Program-made: the position numbers and the translations under genes
Notes under the pieces: generated by a model
The model's database searches: none
What the model saw: only the letters and a program-made list of their open reading frames with translations
What the model was told of the DNA's origin: nothing
NCBI GenBank assembly: GCA_964563975.1
Contig: CAZLZJ010000002.1
Span: forward strand, 1-64,000
Direction: 5' to 3'
Source of the DNA: JAAYJR01 sp964563975
GTDB lineage: Bacteria; Bacteroidota; Bacteroidia; Bacteroidales; Prolixibacteraceae
Length of the DNA: 64,000 bases
In this document: positions 25,597-35,015 of the stretch, piece after piece
Numbering within the stretch: position 1 is the first letter of the stretch
Layout: every line of letters begins with the position of its first letter

Positions 25597-26565
25597 ATGA
25601 TTAAAGCAGGTATAATTGGAGGAGCCGGCTATACTGCCGGTGAATTATTAAGGATTTTGCTGAATCATCCTGAAGCGGAAATAGTTTTTGTACAAAGTTC
25701 AAGCAATGCAGGTAATTATATTGCAGATGTTCATACTGACCTGTTAGGAGATACCGGTCTTAAGTTTATTCCGGATTATCCGGTTGAGCTGGCAGATATT
25801 CTCTTTTTATGTATGGGGCATGGAAAATCCAAGGAGTTTATAAACTCCAATGTCTTGCCTGAAAGGTTAAAAGTTATTGACCTGAGTCATGATTTTCGGA
25901 TTAAAAGAGAAGGTAATGAATTTGTATACGGATTGCCTGAACTTAACCGTGAAGATATTAAGAGTGCAAAGAAGATTGCCAATCCCGGCTGCTTTGCTAC
26001 CGGGATTCAGCTGGCTCTTTTACCGCTTGCAGCAGAAAAAATGATTATTGGTGATATTCATGTAAATGCTGTTACAGGATCAACCGGTGCCGGGCAAAAA
26101 CCTACTGAAACAACCCATTTTAGCTGGAGATACGGGAATATATCCGCATATAAAATATTTAGTCATCAGCATGAGGCCGAAATATTGCAAAGTCTGGAAC
26201 AGTTACAACCCGGACACCCCGGGGACCTTTGCTTTGTGCCTGTAAGGGGTAATCATGCCCGCGGGATTTTTGTTACACTTTATACCCGGTTTTCTGGATC
26301 ATTGGATCAGGCAGTGGAAATGTACAGGAGTTATTATGATACTCACCCGTTTGTTACAGTGTCGGATAAAAATCCATCTCTTAAACAGATTGTTAACACC
26401 AATAAGGCTATCCTCTATCTTGAGAAACATGGTGAAAATTTAGTAGTTATAAGTATTACTGATAATTTGATTAAAGGTGCATCCGGACTTGCTGTTCAAA
26501 ATATGAATCTTATATTTGGAGTTGACGAAAGATCAGGATTATTGTTAAAATCAGTAGCATTTTAA
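25597..26565 (+). CDS. argC: N-acyl-gamma-glutamyl-phosphate reductase
   Basis: NADPH-dependent reduction of the acylglutamyl phosphate to the semialdehyde, third step of ornithine synthesis. 322 residues with the Rossmann start AGIIGGAGYTAGELLRIL, the catalytic-cysteine signature NPGCFATGIQLALLPL near 130, and HQHEAEI with the catalytic His. In this operon the acyl group is probably succinyl rather than acetyl, judged from the carbamoyltransferase. 53 bp after argG and 8 bp before argD. Confidence 0.95.
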   Translation: MIKAGIIGGAGYTAGELLRILLNHPEAEIVFVQSSSNAGNYIADVHTDLLGDTGLKFIPDYPVELADILFLCMGHGKSKEFINSNVLPERLKVIDLSHDFRIKREGNEFVYGLPELNREDIKSAKKIANPGCFATGIQLALLPLAAEKMIIGDIHVNAVTGSTGAGQKPTETTHFSWRYGNISAYKIFSHQHEAEILQSLEQLQPGHPGDLCFVPVRGNHARGIFVTLYTRFSGSLDQAVEMYRSYYDTHPFVTVSDKNPSLKQIVNTNKAILYLEKHGENLVVISITDNLIKGASGLAVQNMNLIFGVDERSGLLLKSVAF

Positions 26566-26573
26566 AAAATCAG

Positions 26574-27695
26574 ATGAAACTTCTTAATGTGTATAATCTT
26601 TTTGATATAACACCCGTAAAAGCCAGCGGTTGTTATGTATGGGATTCGGATGGAAACAGATATCTGGATCTTTATGGCGGACATGCCGTGATCTCTGTCG
26701 GGCACACACATCCTCACTATGTGTCAATGATTTCCGGGCAATTGAAAAAAATAGGTTTCTATAGTAATTCAGTTATTAATCCTTTACAGGAGGAGTTAGC
26801 TGAAAAATTGGGAGAATTATCCGAGTATCCTGATTATAACCTGTTTTTATGTAATTCGGGCGCTGAAGCAAATGAAAATGCCGTGAAACTGGCCTCTTTT
26901 GTTACAGGAAGAAGAAAGGTGGTCAGTTACCGGAAGGGATTTCATGGAAGAACTTCGGCAGCAGTTGCCTTAACTGATAATCCGAAAATAGTTGCTCCTT
27001 TCAATGAAACAGAAAATGCAGTTATCCTTCCCATGAATGATATAAGCCGGACAGAAAAAGAGCTGAAAACGGGAACTGTTGCTGCCGTCATTATTGAAGG
27101 GATACAGGGTATCGGTGGGATAAATATTCCTGATGACAATTTTTTGGAGGAGCTGTCGGCACTAACAAAAAGATATGACACTCTTTTAATCCTTGATGAA
27201 ATTCAGTCGGGTTATGGCCGGAGCGGTAAGTTTTTTGCTCACCAGTACACTTCTGTACGACCTGATATTATCACTATGGCAAAAGGTATGGGTAATGGCT
27301 TTCCTGTAGGGGGAGTAATAATAAATCCTGAAATAGAATCATGGAAAGGGATGTTGGGCACAACATTCGGCGGTAACCATCTGGCATGTGCAGCTGCAAT
27401 AGCTGTGTTGGATATTATAAAGGAAGAAGCCCTTGTCGATAATGCAGCCCGGATTGGCAACTATATTATTGAGAAGGTTAAAGAGATTACACCTGCTGTT
27501 GAAATCAGGGGCAGGGGATTGATGATCGGGTTTGAATTTGATTTTCCCGTGAAGGAGCTGAGAGAAAAACTGTTATTTGATCACCATATTTTTACCGGAT
27601 TTTCAGGTCAGAATGTTATTCGTTTGCTGCCTCCCCTTTCTATATCGGTGCAGGATATTGATGTGTTTCTGAAAGCCTTTGGTGAAGTTATGTAA
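26574..27695 (+). CDS. argD: N-acylornithine aminotransferase
   Basis: PLP-dependent aminotransferase converting acylglutamate semialdehyde to acylornithine. 373 residues, class III fold: GGHAVISVGHTHPHYV near 38, NSGAEANENAVKLA near 96, GFHGRTSAAVALT near 122, LILDEIQSGYGRSGKFFAHQ (PLP Asp) near 204, and the Schiff-base Lys in TMAKGMGNGFPVG near 238. Slightly shorter than the usual 390-400. Same operon as argC; probably acts on the N-succinyl compound here. Confidence 0.93.
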   Translation: MKLLNVYNLFDITPVKASGCYVWDSDGNRYLDLYGGHAVISVGHTHPHYVSMISGQLKKIGFYSNSVINPLQEELAEKLGELSEYPDYNLFLCNSGAEANENAVKLASFVTGRRKVVSYRKGFHGRTSAAVALTDNPKIVAPFNETENAVILPMNDISRTEKELKTGTVAAVIIEGIQGIGGINIPDDNFLEELSALTKRYDTLLILDEIQSGYGRSGKFFAHQYTSVRPDIITMAKGMGNGFPVGGVIINPEIESWKGMLGTTFGGNHLACAAAIAVLDIIKEEALVDNAARIGNYIIEKVKEITPAVEIRGRGLMIGFEFDFPVKELREKLLFDHHIFTGFSGQNVIRLLPPLSISVQDIDVFLKAFGEVM

Positions 27696-27719
27696 ATACT
27701 CATATTAAAGGAATTTAAA

Positions 27720-28517
27720 ATGGAAAATAAAAAAATAGCTGTTATCGGTGTTGGCAATATGGGTAGGGCAATTGTTGCCGGGTTGATCAGGTCAGAATTT
27801 GTTTCCCCGGCTGATATTTTAATTTTTGATATCAATGAAAATGTTTCTGCCGAATTAAAAGATTCAGGGGTGACTATTGTCCGGCATAATCTTGATGCAG
27901 CCGAAAATGCCGGTATAATAATAATTGCAGTTAAACCATTGTTGGTGGCAAAGGTGCTTCATGAGATTAAGCCTGCCCTTGTTAAGGGGAAAATCCTTAT
28001 ATCGATAGCTGCAGGTATTACCCTGTCTGAACTGGCAGGAATATGTGGAGATGATATTTCTGTTTTTCGGGTTATGCCTAACACTGCAGTTGCTTTGCAA
28101 CAATCGCTTACTTCCATTTCAGGAAATGAAACAGGAAAAAAGGATTTGGAACTTGTTATGGCACTATTCAATAATTTAGGAAAATCAATTGAAATAGCCG
28201 AGGAACTGATGCCTGCAGCAACTGTTTTGTCATCATGCGGGATTGCATTTGCACTAAGATTTATCAGGGCAGCTGTTGAGGGAGGTGTTGAAATTGGTTT
28301 TGATGCTACTGAAGCCGCTTATATTGTGGCTCAGACCGTAAAAGGAGCTGCAGAATTGATTTTGAGGTCGGGTAACCATCCTGAAATTGAAATTGATAAA
28401 GTTTCTACTCCGGGAGGTGTTACGATAACAGGTTTGAATGAAATGGAGTATGAGGGTTTTAGCTCATCACTGATAAAAGGAGTTAAAGCAGCTTATAAAA
28501 AAATTGAAAATAAGTAA
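27720..28517 (+). CDS. proC: Pyrroline-5-carboxylate reductase
   Basis: Last step of proline synthesis: reduces pyrroline-5-carboxylate with NAD(P)H. 265 residues with IGVGNMGRAIVAGL (N-terminal GxGxMG), VFRVMPNTAVALQQSLTSI, and the C-terminal STPGGVTITGLNEME signature. It begins a three-gene proline set (proC, proB, proA) inside the arginine operon, which ties the two glutamate-derived pathways together. proB follows after 16 bp. Confidence 0.95.
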   Translation: MENKKIAVIGVGNMGRAIVAGLIRSEFVSPADILIFDINENVSAELKDSGVTIVRHNLDAAENAGIIIIAVKPLLVAKVLHEIKPALVKGKILISIAAGITLSELAGICGDDISVFRVMPNTAVALQQSLTSISGNETGKKDLELVMALFNNLGKSIEIAEELMPAATVLSSCGIAFALRFIRAAVEGGVEIGFDATEAAYIVAQTVKGAAELILRSGNHPEIEIDKVSTPGGVTITGLNEMEYEGFSSSLIKGVKAAYKKIENK

Positions 28518-28533
28518 GACAGGAAAAGGATTT

Positions 28534-29643
28534 ATGAAGCTCAGATATACGAAAATTACTGTTAAAGTTGGAAGTAATGTACTTGCAAACAGAGACGGTA
28601 CACTTCATGTTGCGCGGATAGCCCATCTGGTTGACCAGATTGCATATCTGCATAAACGCGGAGTTGAAGTGATATTGGTTTCGTCGGGAGCTGTGGCTGC
28701 AGGCAAAGCAGTATTGGAACCGGTTAAAAAAACAGATTCTGTATCCAGGCGCCAGTTATGGGCAGCTCTTGGTCAGGTTAAACTTATCAGCAGATACTCT
28801 GATTTTTTTAATGAACACGGGCTGGTATGTGCACAAGTGTTGACTACCAAAGAGAATTTTTCAAGCAGGAGACATTATCTGAATATGAAGAATTGTATGA
28901 CCACACTGCTTGAGAATAAGGTAATACCGATAGTGAATGAAAATGACACTATTTCTGTAACCGAATTGATGTTTACCGATAATGACGAGTTATCGGGACT
29001 GATTGCTTCAATGGCTGATTCTGAAGCATTAATCCTGTTAACTGATGTGAATGGTGTTTATAATACCAATCCAAAATTTGAAGATGCAGAATTGATACAT
29101 ACTATTACTCCTGATGAGATAAAAGATGTTAATACTGAAACCGAAGGGCAAAACGGTTTAGGCAGGGGAGGAATGGCCACAAAATTTAAAATTGCCAGGA
29201 AACTTGCCAATTCAGGTATTAGTGTTCATGTTGCAAACGGGAAAAGAGAAAATGTTTTAATTGATCTGTTAGAGAATAGTGAATTTTCTGAACATACCCA
29301 TTTTGAACCCGGTAAAAAAGTATCAAGTGGTGTAAAAAAGTGGATTGCCTATTCTGACGGATTTGCAAAGGTTGAAGTTACCATAAATGAGGGAGCAGCT
29401 CTTGCTCTTTGTTCAGACAAAGCTGCAAGCCTTTTGCCGGTGGGAGTGATAAGTGTAGATAATGAGTTTAAAAAAGGCGACCTGATAAGAATAATTGATG
29501 AAAAGGGAAACTATATAGGCCTGGGAAAAGCAAACTTCGGGTCAGACAAACTGGAAATCGAAAAACAGTCGAAGAGACAGAAGGCTTTGGTGCATTATGA
29601 TTATTTGTATATAGAAAAATTAAGAAAAAAAAGCTCAGAATAG
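28534..29643 (+). CDS. proB: Glutamate 5-kinase with PUA domain
   Basis: Phosphorylates glutamate for proline synthesis. 369 residues from ATG 28534 (MKLRYTKITVKVGSNVLA); a TTG start ten codons upstream would overlap proC. Amino-acid kinase fold with VILVSSGAVAAGKAVL, NENDTISVTELMFTDNDELSGLIAS (in pieces) and GRGGMATKFKIARKLA. A C-terminal PUA domain (about 280-365, SGFAKVEVTINEG to LIRIIDEKGNYIGLGKANF, in pieces) is present as in E. coli. Feedback inhibition by proline is known for the family. Confidence 0.95.
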   Translation: MKLRYTKITVKVGSNVLANRDGTLHVARIAHLVDQIAYLHKRGVEVILVSSGAVAAGKAVLEPVKKTDSVSRRQLWAALGQVKLISRYSDFFNEHGLVCAQVLTTKENFSSRRHYLNMKNCMTTLLENKVIPIVNENDTISVTELMFTDNDELSGLIASMADSEALILLTDVNGVYNTNPKFEDAELIHTITPDEIKDVNTETEGQNGLGRGGMATKFKIARKLANSGISVHVANGKRENVLIDLLENSEFSEHTHFEPGKKVSSGVKKWIAYSDGFAKVEVTINEGAALALCSDKAASLLPVGVISVDNEFKKGDLIRIIDEKGNYIGLGKANFGSDKLEIEKQSKRQKALVHYDYLYIEKLRKKSSE

Positions 29644-29732
29644 CTGTTAATTTTTTACTGTTCAGCAATCGATTTTTATAATTAAATGGATATAAAGAGC
29701 TAAATTTATTAAATGATATTAAATAGGATGAT

Positions 29733-30980
29733 ATGAAGATAGAGAAACAACTTGAAAGTGTTCTTGAAGCTTCAAGAAAGCTTAATCTTACAGATGATTC
29801 TGTTATAAATTCCATATTGTTGGAAGTTGCTTCCGAGATTGAGGAAGCAACAGATTTTATTCTTCAGGAGAATAAAAAAGATCTTGACAGGATGGATCCG
29901 GAGGATCCTAAATATGACAGGCTTAAGCTGACCGTCGAGAGAATTAAAGGAATTGCAAATGATACAAGAAATGTTGCAGGGCTCCCCTGTCCGACAGGCC
30001 GGATATTAAAAGAAACAGTAAGGCCAAACGGATTGTTGATTAAAAAGGTATCAGTGCCTTTTGGAGTTATAGGGATCATTTATGAAGCTCGTCCCAATGT
30101 TACCCTTGATGTGTTTTCTTTATGTCTGAAGTCGGGTAATGCATGTGTTTTAAAAGGTGGCAGCGATGCAGTTTATTCAAATAATGCAATTGTAACGGTA
30201 ATAAAAAAGGTTTTGCTGAAATCAGGTATTGATGAAAATACAGTAGCCCTGTTGCCGGCAGGCCGGGAAGAGACAAATGAAATGTTAAAAGCACATAAAT
30301 ATATCGATCTGATAATACCGAGAGGCAGCCAGGGGCTTATCAATTTTGTAAGGGAGAATGCCATAATTCCTGTTATTGAAACCGGGGCAGGTATTTGTCA
30401 TACTTACTTTGATGAATTTGGTGATACGGAAAAGGGCAGGAATATTATTTTTAATGCAAAAACCCGCAGGCCTTCAGTTTGTAATGCACTTGATTGTCTT
30501 GTGATTCATGAGAGCAGGCTCTCGGAACTAAATAGTTTAACTGAAAAGCTTGCAGGACCGGGAGTAGTTATATTTGCAGATGAAAAATCATATGCCGGGC
30601 TGGCCGGTATTTATCCCGGGAAACTTTTAAAGCCTGCAACAGCAGAATCTTTTGGTACAGAATTTCTATCTCTTAAGATGTCGGTAAAAACGGTAGCCAC
30701 CTTTGATGAGGCTATCAGCCATATAAATACTTACTCTTCCAAACATAGCGAGGCAATAATATCTGAAAACAGTGAACGCATTGAGGCTTTCAGGAAGATG
30801 GTTGATGCTTCGTCTGTTTATTCCAATACTTCTACGGCGTTTACCGACGGGGCACAATTCGGCTTGGGAGCAGAAATTGGCATCAGTACGCAAAAGCTTC
30901 ATGCAAGAGGCCCTATGGCTCTTGAAGAGTTGACAAGTTATAAGTGGATAATTGAAGGGCAGGGTCAAATACGTCCGTAA
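29733..30980 (+). CDS. proA: Gamma-glutamyl phosphate reductase
   Basis: NADPH-dependent reductase of glutamyl phosphate in proline synthesis, acting in complex with ProB. 415 residues, ALDH-like fold: PFGVIGIIYEARPNVTLDVF near 111, LKGGSDAVYSNNAI, PRGSQGLINFV, the conserved VIETGAGICHTYFDEFGD and the catalytic Cys in RRPSVCNALDCLVIH. Full length. It follows proB after 89 bp and ends 10 bp before argF'. Confidence 0.96.
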   Translation: MKIEKQLESVLEASRKLNLTDDSVINSILLEVASEIEEATDFILQENKKDLDRMDPEDPKYDRLKLTVERIKGIANDTRNVAGLPCPTGRILKETVRPNGLLIKKVSVPFGVIGIIYEARPNVTLDVFSLCLKSGNACVLKGGSDAVYSNNAIVTVIKKVLLKSGIDENTVALLPAGREETNEMLKAHKYIDLIIPRGSQGLINFVRENAIIPVIETGAGICHTYFDEFGDTEKGRNIIFNAKTRRPSVCNALDCLVIHESRLSELNSLTEKLAGPGVVIFADEKSYAGLAGIYPGKLLKPATAESFGTEFLSLKMSVKTVATFDEAISHINTYSSKHSEAIISENSERIEAFRKMVDASSVYSNTSTAFTDGAQFGLGAEIGISTQKLHARGPMALEELTSYKWIIEGQGQIRP

Positions 30981-30990
30981 TTTTTATATA

Positions 30991-31938
30991 ATGCAAAAAT
31001 TTACATCAGTAAAAGATATTCCCGATCTGAAAAAAGCAATTGAAACAGCTTTACAGATCAAAAAGGATCGTTTTGCCTTCAGACATCTTGGGGAAAAAAG
31101 AACTATGGTGCTTATATTTTTTAATCCAAGTCTTAGAACCCGGTTAAGTACACAAAAGGCAGCTGTAAATTTGGGAATGAACACAATGGTTCTCAATGTT
31201 AATAAAGATAGCTGGCAGTTGGAAACCGGAATGGGTGTCAAAATGGATGGCGATAAACCTGAACATTTAAGGGAAGCTATTCCTGTTATTGGGAAGTATT
31301 GCGATATTATCGGTGTAAGGGCTTTTGCCAGATTTGAAAGCCGGGAAAGTGACTATTCAGAGGAGATCCTGAATCAGTTTGTCACTTACTCGGGAGTACC
31401 TGTAGTAAGCATGGAAGGAGCAATAAGACATCCATTGCAGAGTTTTGCAGATCTGTTGACAATAGAAGAGTATAAAGTACGGCCTCAACCCAAAGTAGTG
31501 CTTACCTGGGCACCTCATCCCAAAGCTTTGCCACAGGCTGTCCCCAATTCATTTGTTGAATGGATGAGACAGACTGACTATGAGCTGGTTGTTACACATC
31601 CTGAGGGTTATGAGCTTGCACCTGAATTTATGGGGGATACTAAAGTTGAATATGACCAGGGAAAAGCATTTAAAGATGCAGATTTTATTTATGCAAAAAA
31701 CTGGTCTTCATACAGTTCGTATGGGAAGATCCTTTCTAATGATTATAGCTGGACCGTAAATGAAAGAAAAATGGCACTTACTGATAATGCATATTTCATG
31801 CATTGTTTGCCGGTTAGAAGAAATGTTATTGTAACTGACAGTGTTATTGACAGCCCCGCTTCAATAGTTGTTGAGCAGGCTGCCAATAGAGAGATCACTG
31901 CCCAGACAGTACTGAAAATGATTCTGGAATCTATATAA
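30991..31938 (+). CDS. argF': N-succinylornithine carbamoyltransferase
   Basis: Carbamoylates acylornithine, the step that replaces ordinary ornithine carbamoyltransferase in Bacteroidota. 315 residues from ATG 30991 (MQKFTSVKDIPDLKKA); a start 13 codons upstream would overlap proA. Carbamoyl-phosphate motif is NPSLRTRLSTQ (45-55), HPLQSFADL near 145, and HCLPVRR near the C-terminus. Residue 90 in GDKPEH is proline: in published enzymes Pro at this position (Bacteroides fragilis) goes with succinylornithine and Glu (Xanthomonas, residue 92) with acetylornithine. So the substrate should be N-succinylornithine. Confidence 0.88.
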   Translation: MQKFTSVKDIPDLKKAIETALQIKKDRFAFRHLGEKRTMVLIFFNPSLRTRLSTQKAAVNLGMNTMVLNVNKDSWQLETGMGVKMDGDKPEHLREAIPVIGKYCDIIGVRAFARFESRESDYSEEILNQFVTYSGVPVVSMEGAIRHPLQSFADLLTIEEYKVRPQPKVVLTWAPHPKALPQAVPNSFVEWMRQTDYELVVTHPEGYELAPEFMGDTKVEYDQGKAFKDADFIYAKNWSSYSSYGKILSNDYSWTVNERKMALTDNAYFMHCLPVRRNVIVTDSVIDSPASIVVEQAANREITAQTVLKMILESI

Positions 31939-31969
31939 ATTTTTGTTTTACCGGATAGTTGAATAAGAG

Positions 31970-32701
31970 ATGCAAAAAATAGAAATAATCCCTGCAATTG
32001 ACCTGATTGAAGGAAAATGTGTACGCCTTTCACAAGGTGACTACAATAAAAAAATTGTATACGACGATAACCCTCTGAAAGTAGCCGGAATGTTTGAAGA
32101 AGCAGGAATAAAGAGACTTCATTTAGTTGATCTTGATGGGGCTAAAGCAAATCATATAGTGAATTACAAAATATTGGAGCAGATAGCTTCCGGTACTGAT
32201 TTAATAATTGATTTTGGCGGCGGGCTTAAATCTGATGCAGATATTGAAACTGCTTTTAACTGTGGGGCAGATATGGTTACAGGTGGAAGTATTGCAGTCA
32301 AAGATCCTGAAACATTTTTCAGATGGCTTGAAAAATATGGAAGTGATAAAATTATTCTTGGCGCCGATGCCCGCGAAGGAATGATTGCAGTAAACGGCTG
32401 GCAGGAAGTTACTGAGTTGCCTGTGATTGAGTTTATCTCAAAGTTTCATAAAAAAGGGATTTCTACAGTAATTTCAACTGATATCGGTCGCGACGGAATG
32501 CTCACGGGGCCTTCATTTGACCTTTACAGGGAGATTAAAGAGGAGTTGCCTGATATTAAAATAATAGCCAGCGGAGGAATTGCAGTAATGAACGATATTT
32601 TAAGGTTGGCCGGGATGAATATTTTTGGAGTGATTACAGGTAAGGCTATTTATGAAGGTAAGATCAGCTTAGTTGAAATCAAAGAGTACAACCTGGCCTG
32701 A
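31970..32701 (+). CDS. hisA: Phosphoribosylformimino-5-aminoimidazole carboxamide ribotide isomerase
   Basis: Fourth step of histidine synthesis, a TIM-barrel sugar isomerase. 243 residues beginning IIPAIDLIEGKCVRLSQGDY (catalytic Asp in AIDL), with LHLVDLDGAKA, the phosphate-binding IIDFGGGLKSD, and the second catalytic Asp in STDIGRDGMLTGP. It is HisA rather than HisF: HisF would begin RIIPCLDV. It sits between argF' and hisIE in the long operon; hisF, normally between hisA and hisIE, is not here. Confidence 0.95.
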   Translation: MQKIEIIPAIDLIEGKCVRLSQGDYNKKIVYDDNPLKVAGMFEEAGIKRLHLVDLDGAKANHIVNYKILEQIASGTDLIIDFGGGLKSDADIETAFNCGADMVTGGSIAVKDPETFFRWLEKYGSDKIILGADAREGMIAVNGWQEVTELPVIEFISKFHKKGISTVISTDIGRDGMLTGPSFDLYREIKEELPDIKIIASGGIAVMNDILRLAGMNIFGVITGKAIYEGKISLVEIKEYNLA

Positions 32702-32734
32702 TACCAGCAAAAACTGTTAAAATAGAATGGATTT

Positions 32735-33355
32735 ATGAAAGAGCTTAAAAATAGTGAACAGCTCAATTTCGAAAAGATGAATGGGCTTATACCTGTTGTC
32801 GTTCAGGATATTTCAACCCTTAAAGTGTTGATGGCAGGATTTATGAACCGGGAGGCTCTTGATAAAACTATCTGCACAGGGAAAGCAACTTTCTTTAGCC
32901 GCACAAAAAACCGTTTATGGACAAAAGGAGAGGAGTCTGGTAATTTTTTAAATGTTGTTGAGTTACTTGTAGATTGTGATGACGACACAATACTCTTAAA
33001 AGCAGATCCTGCCGGTCCGGTTTGCCATACGGGGGCAGACACCTGTTTTTTTGAGGAGAACAGGGAGAGAGGCATTGGATTTATCACATATTTGCAAGAT
33101 CTGATAGAGAGGAGGAAGGCAGAGATGCCGGAAGATTCATATACAACTTCATTGTTTAAAAAAGGAGTAGCGGCGATAGCTCAAAAAGTAGGAGAGGAGG
33201 CTGTGGAGACATTGATAGGATCACTTACAGGAGATGATCAGAATTTTATTTATGAATCGGCCGATCTGCTCTATCATCTTATGGTGCTTTTGTCGGAGAA
33301 AGGTTTCAGGATTGAAGATGTTGTTGAAGAACTGAAAAAACGGTATAAACGGTAA
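32735..33355 (+). CDS. hisIE: Bifunctional phosphoribosyl-AMP cyclohydrolase / phosphoribosyl-ATP pyrophosphatase
   Basis: Steps two and three of histidine synthesis in one polypeptide. 206 residues: HisI domain about 10-115 with LWTKGEESGN, VDCDDDTILLKADPAGPVCH and TGADTCFF (zinc and magnesium ligands), then HisE domain about 120-206 with GVAAIAQKVGEEAVETLIG and ADLLYHLMVLLSEKG. Both domains are intact. It follows hisA by 33 bp. Histidine and arginine genes sharing a transcript is unusual but clear here. Confidence 0.95.
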   Translation: MKELKNSEQLNFEKMNGLIPVVVQDISTLKVLMAGFMNREALDKTICTGKATFFSRTKNRLWTKGEESGNFLNVVELLVDCDDDTILLKADPAGPVCHTGADTCFFEENRERGIGFITYLQDLIERRKAEMPEDSYTTSLFKKGVAAIAQKVGEEAVETLIGSLTGDDQNFIYESADLLYHLMVLLSEKGFRIEDVVEELKKRYKR

Positions 33356-33426
33356 TTGGCGTCTTTAACTTTACCATGGTGAGTGGAGTTTGCATTAATT
33401 TTTAAATTTTAAAAGATTGATTCTTT

Positions 33427-34758
33427 ATGAAGCTTTGGGATAAAGGGATAAAAGTAAATAAAGCCATAGAGAGGTTTACGGTTGGAAAAGACTGTGAGCT
33501 TGATCTCTTTCTTGCTGAATATGATATACTGGGTTCTGTTGCACATATTAAAATGCTGGAATCAATTGGGTTGATCGGCAATGAAGAATTGATTGTTTTG
33601 ACCGGGGCATTAAAAAGGTTATATAAAAAAGCTGTTAATGGAAAAATCGTTATTGATGAGGGTATAGAGGATATTCATTCACAGATTGAATTTATGCTTA
33701 CTGAGGAGTTAGGTGAAATTGGCAAAAAGATTCATGCAGGAAGGTCGCGTAATGATCAGGTGCTTGTTGATTTGAAGTTGTTTGCCCGTGATGGGATCAA
33801 AAATATAGTGACCTCCGTTGATAAACTTGCAGATATACTGCTTCAAAAAAGTGAAAAGCACAAGGAGGTACTGATGCCGGGATATACACATTTGCAGGTT
33901 GCAATGCCTTCTTCATTTGGATTGTGGTTTGGGGCATATGCAGAAAGTCTTGCCGATGATCTGGAGTTATTATTTGCAGCTTTCAGGATAGTCAATCAAA
34001 ACCCGCTTGGTTCTGCTGCCGGCTATGGCTCTTCATTTCCTCTTGACAGACAGATGACAACAGATCTGTTAGGATTTGAAAATATGAACTATAACTCTGT
34101 TTATGCTCAGATGGGCAGGGGGAAAATGGAGAAAATAGTCTCTTTTGCGCTTGCCAATATTGCATCAACCCTTTCAAAACTTGCTTATGATATTTGTCTG
34201 TTTAATAGTCAGAATTTCAATTTTATAACTCTTCCGGCAGAATTTACGACCGGATCAAGTATTATGCCCCATAAAAAAAATCCTGATGTAATTGAGCTTA
34301 TAAGGGCCAGGTGCAATAAGATACAGGCTGTTCCCGGACAGCTTATTCTTATGGTTAATAATCTGCCTTCCGGATATTTCAGAGATTTACAGATATTGAA
34401 AGAGTTATTTCTGCCTCTCTTTGATGAGTTAAACGATTGTCTGTTAATGGCCTCACTTGTGTTAGAAAATATTGAGGTGAACAGGGCTATATTGGACGAC
34501 AGAAAATATGATTATCTATTTACTGTTGAGGAGGTTAATAAGCTGGTGTTAAATGGAACTCCTTTTAGAGAGGCCTACAGGCAGGTTGCTCAGGATGTAG
34601 AAAATGGCCGGTTTGTACCTGATAAAAAAATAACACATTCACATGCAGGAAGTATAGGGAACCTGTGTCTTGATAAAATTGCAGAAAAAAAGCAGAAAAC
34701 AGTTGAAAAATTCCGGTTTAATGAGATCCAAAAATCACTTGATAGTTTATTGAGATAA
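33427..34758 (+). CDS. argH: Argininosuccinate lyase
   Basis: Splits argininosuccinate into arginine and fumarate, the last arginine step. 443 residues with the superfamily signature GSSIMPHKKNPDVIELIRAR near 279 (catalytic Ser in the flexible loop), HAGRSRNDQVLVDLKLF near 102, and PGYTHLQVAMPSSFG near 148 (catalytic His). Last gene of the long operon, 71 bp after hisIE. No intrinsic terminator is evident behind it; a weak TGTTTAC/GTAAACA inverted repeat is at 34863-34889. Confidence 0.95.
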   Translation: MKLWDKGIKVNKAIERFTVGKDCELDLFLAEYDILGSVAHIKMLESIGLIGNEELIVLTGALKRLYKKAVNGKIVIDEGIEDIHSQIEFMLTEELGEIGKKIHAGRSRNDQVLVDLKLFARDGIKNIVTSVDKLADILLQKSEKHKEVLMPGYTHLQVAMPSSFGLWFGAYAESLADDLELLFAAFRIVNQNPLGSAAGYGSSFPLDRQMTTDLLGFENMNYNSVYAQMGRGKMEKIVSFALANIASTLSKLAYDICLFNSQNFNFITLPAEFTTGSSIMPHKKNPDVIELIRARCNKIQAVPGQLILMVNNLPSGYFRDLQILKELFLPLFDELNDCLLMASLVLENIEVNRAILDDRKYDYLFTVEEVNKLVLNGTPFREAYRQVAQDVENGRFVPDKKITHSHAGSIGNLCLDKIAEKKQKTVEKFRFNEIQKSLDSLLR

Positions 34759-35015
34759 CTATTTTTCCATATAAGTGCATTTTAATAATCATTTTTGCTT
34801 CAATACATAATTATTAGACTGAGAAAGTTTAATTTTGAATTGGCTTTTATTTTTTAAACAGATGTTTACAGGATAATTTAAAGTAAACACCCGTTTGAAA
34901 AAGGTATGCTTTTGATGTTTTTATAAACTTTTAATTTTTATTTTATGGATATATAGTGATACTTAATTGTAGTTCTCAATTGAAGCAGAGTAGATTTTGA
35001 ATTACGGGAGAAAAA
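34759..35015. other. Intergenic region after argH
   Basis: Very AT-rich. It holds a 7-bp inverted repeat TGTTTAC/GTAAACA (34863-34869 and 34883-34889) without a U-run. No gene or promoter of good quality was recognised. The region ends with GGGAG just ahead of a 37-codon reading frame. Confidence 0.3.

Noticed and set aside
31970..32701. Alternative call of hisF for the TIM-barrel gene
   Set aside because: The start IIPAIDLIEGK and the DLDGAKA motif are those of HisA; HisF would have RIIPCLDV.
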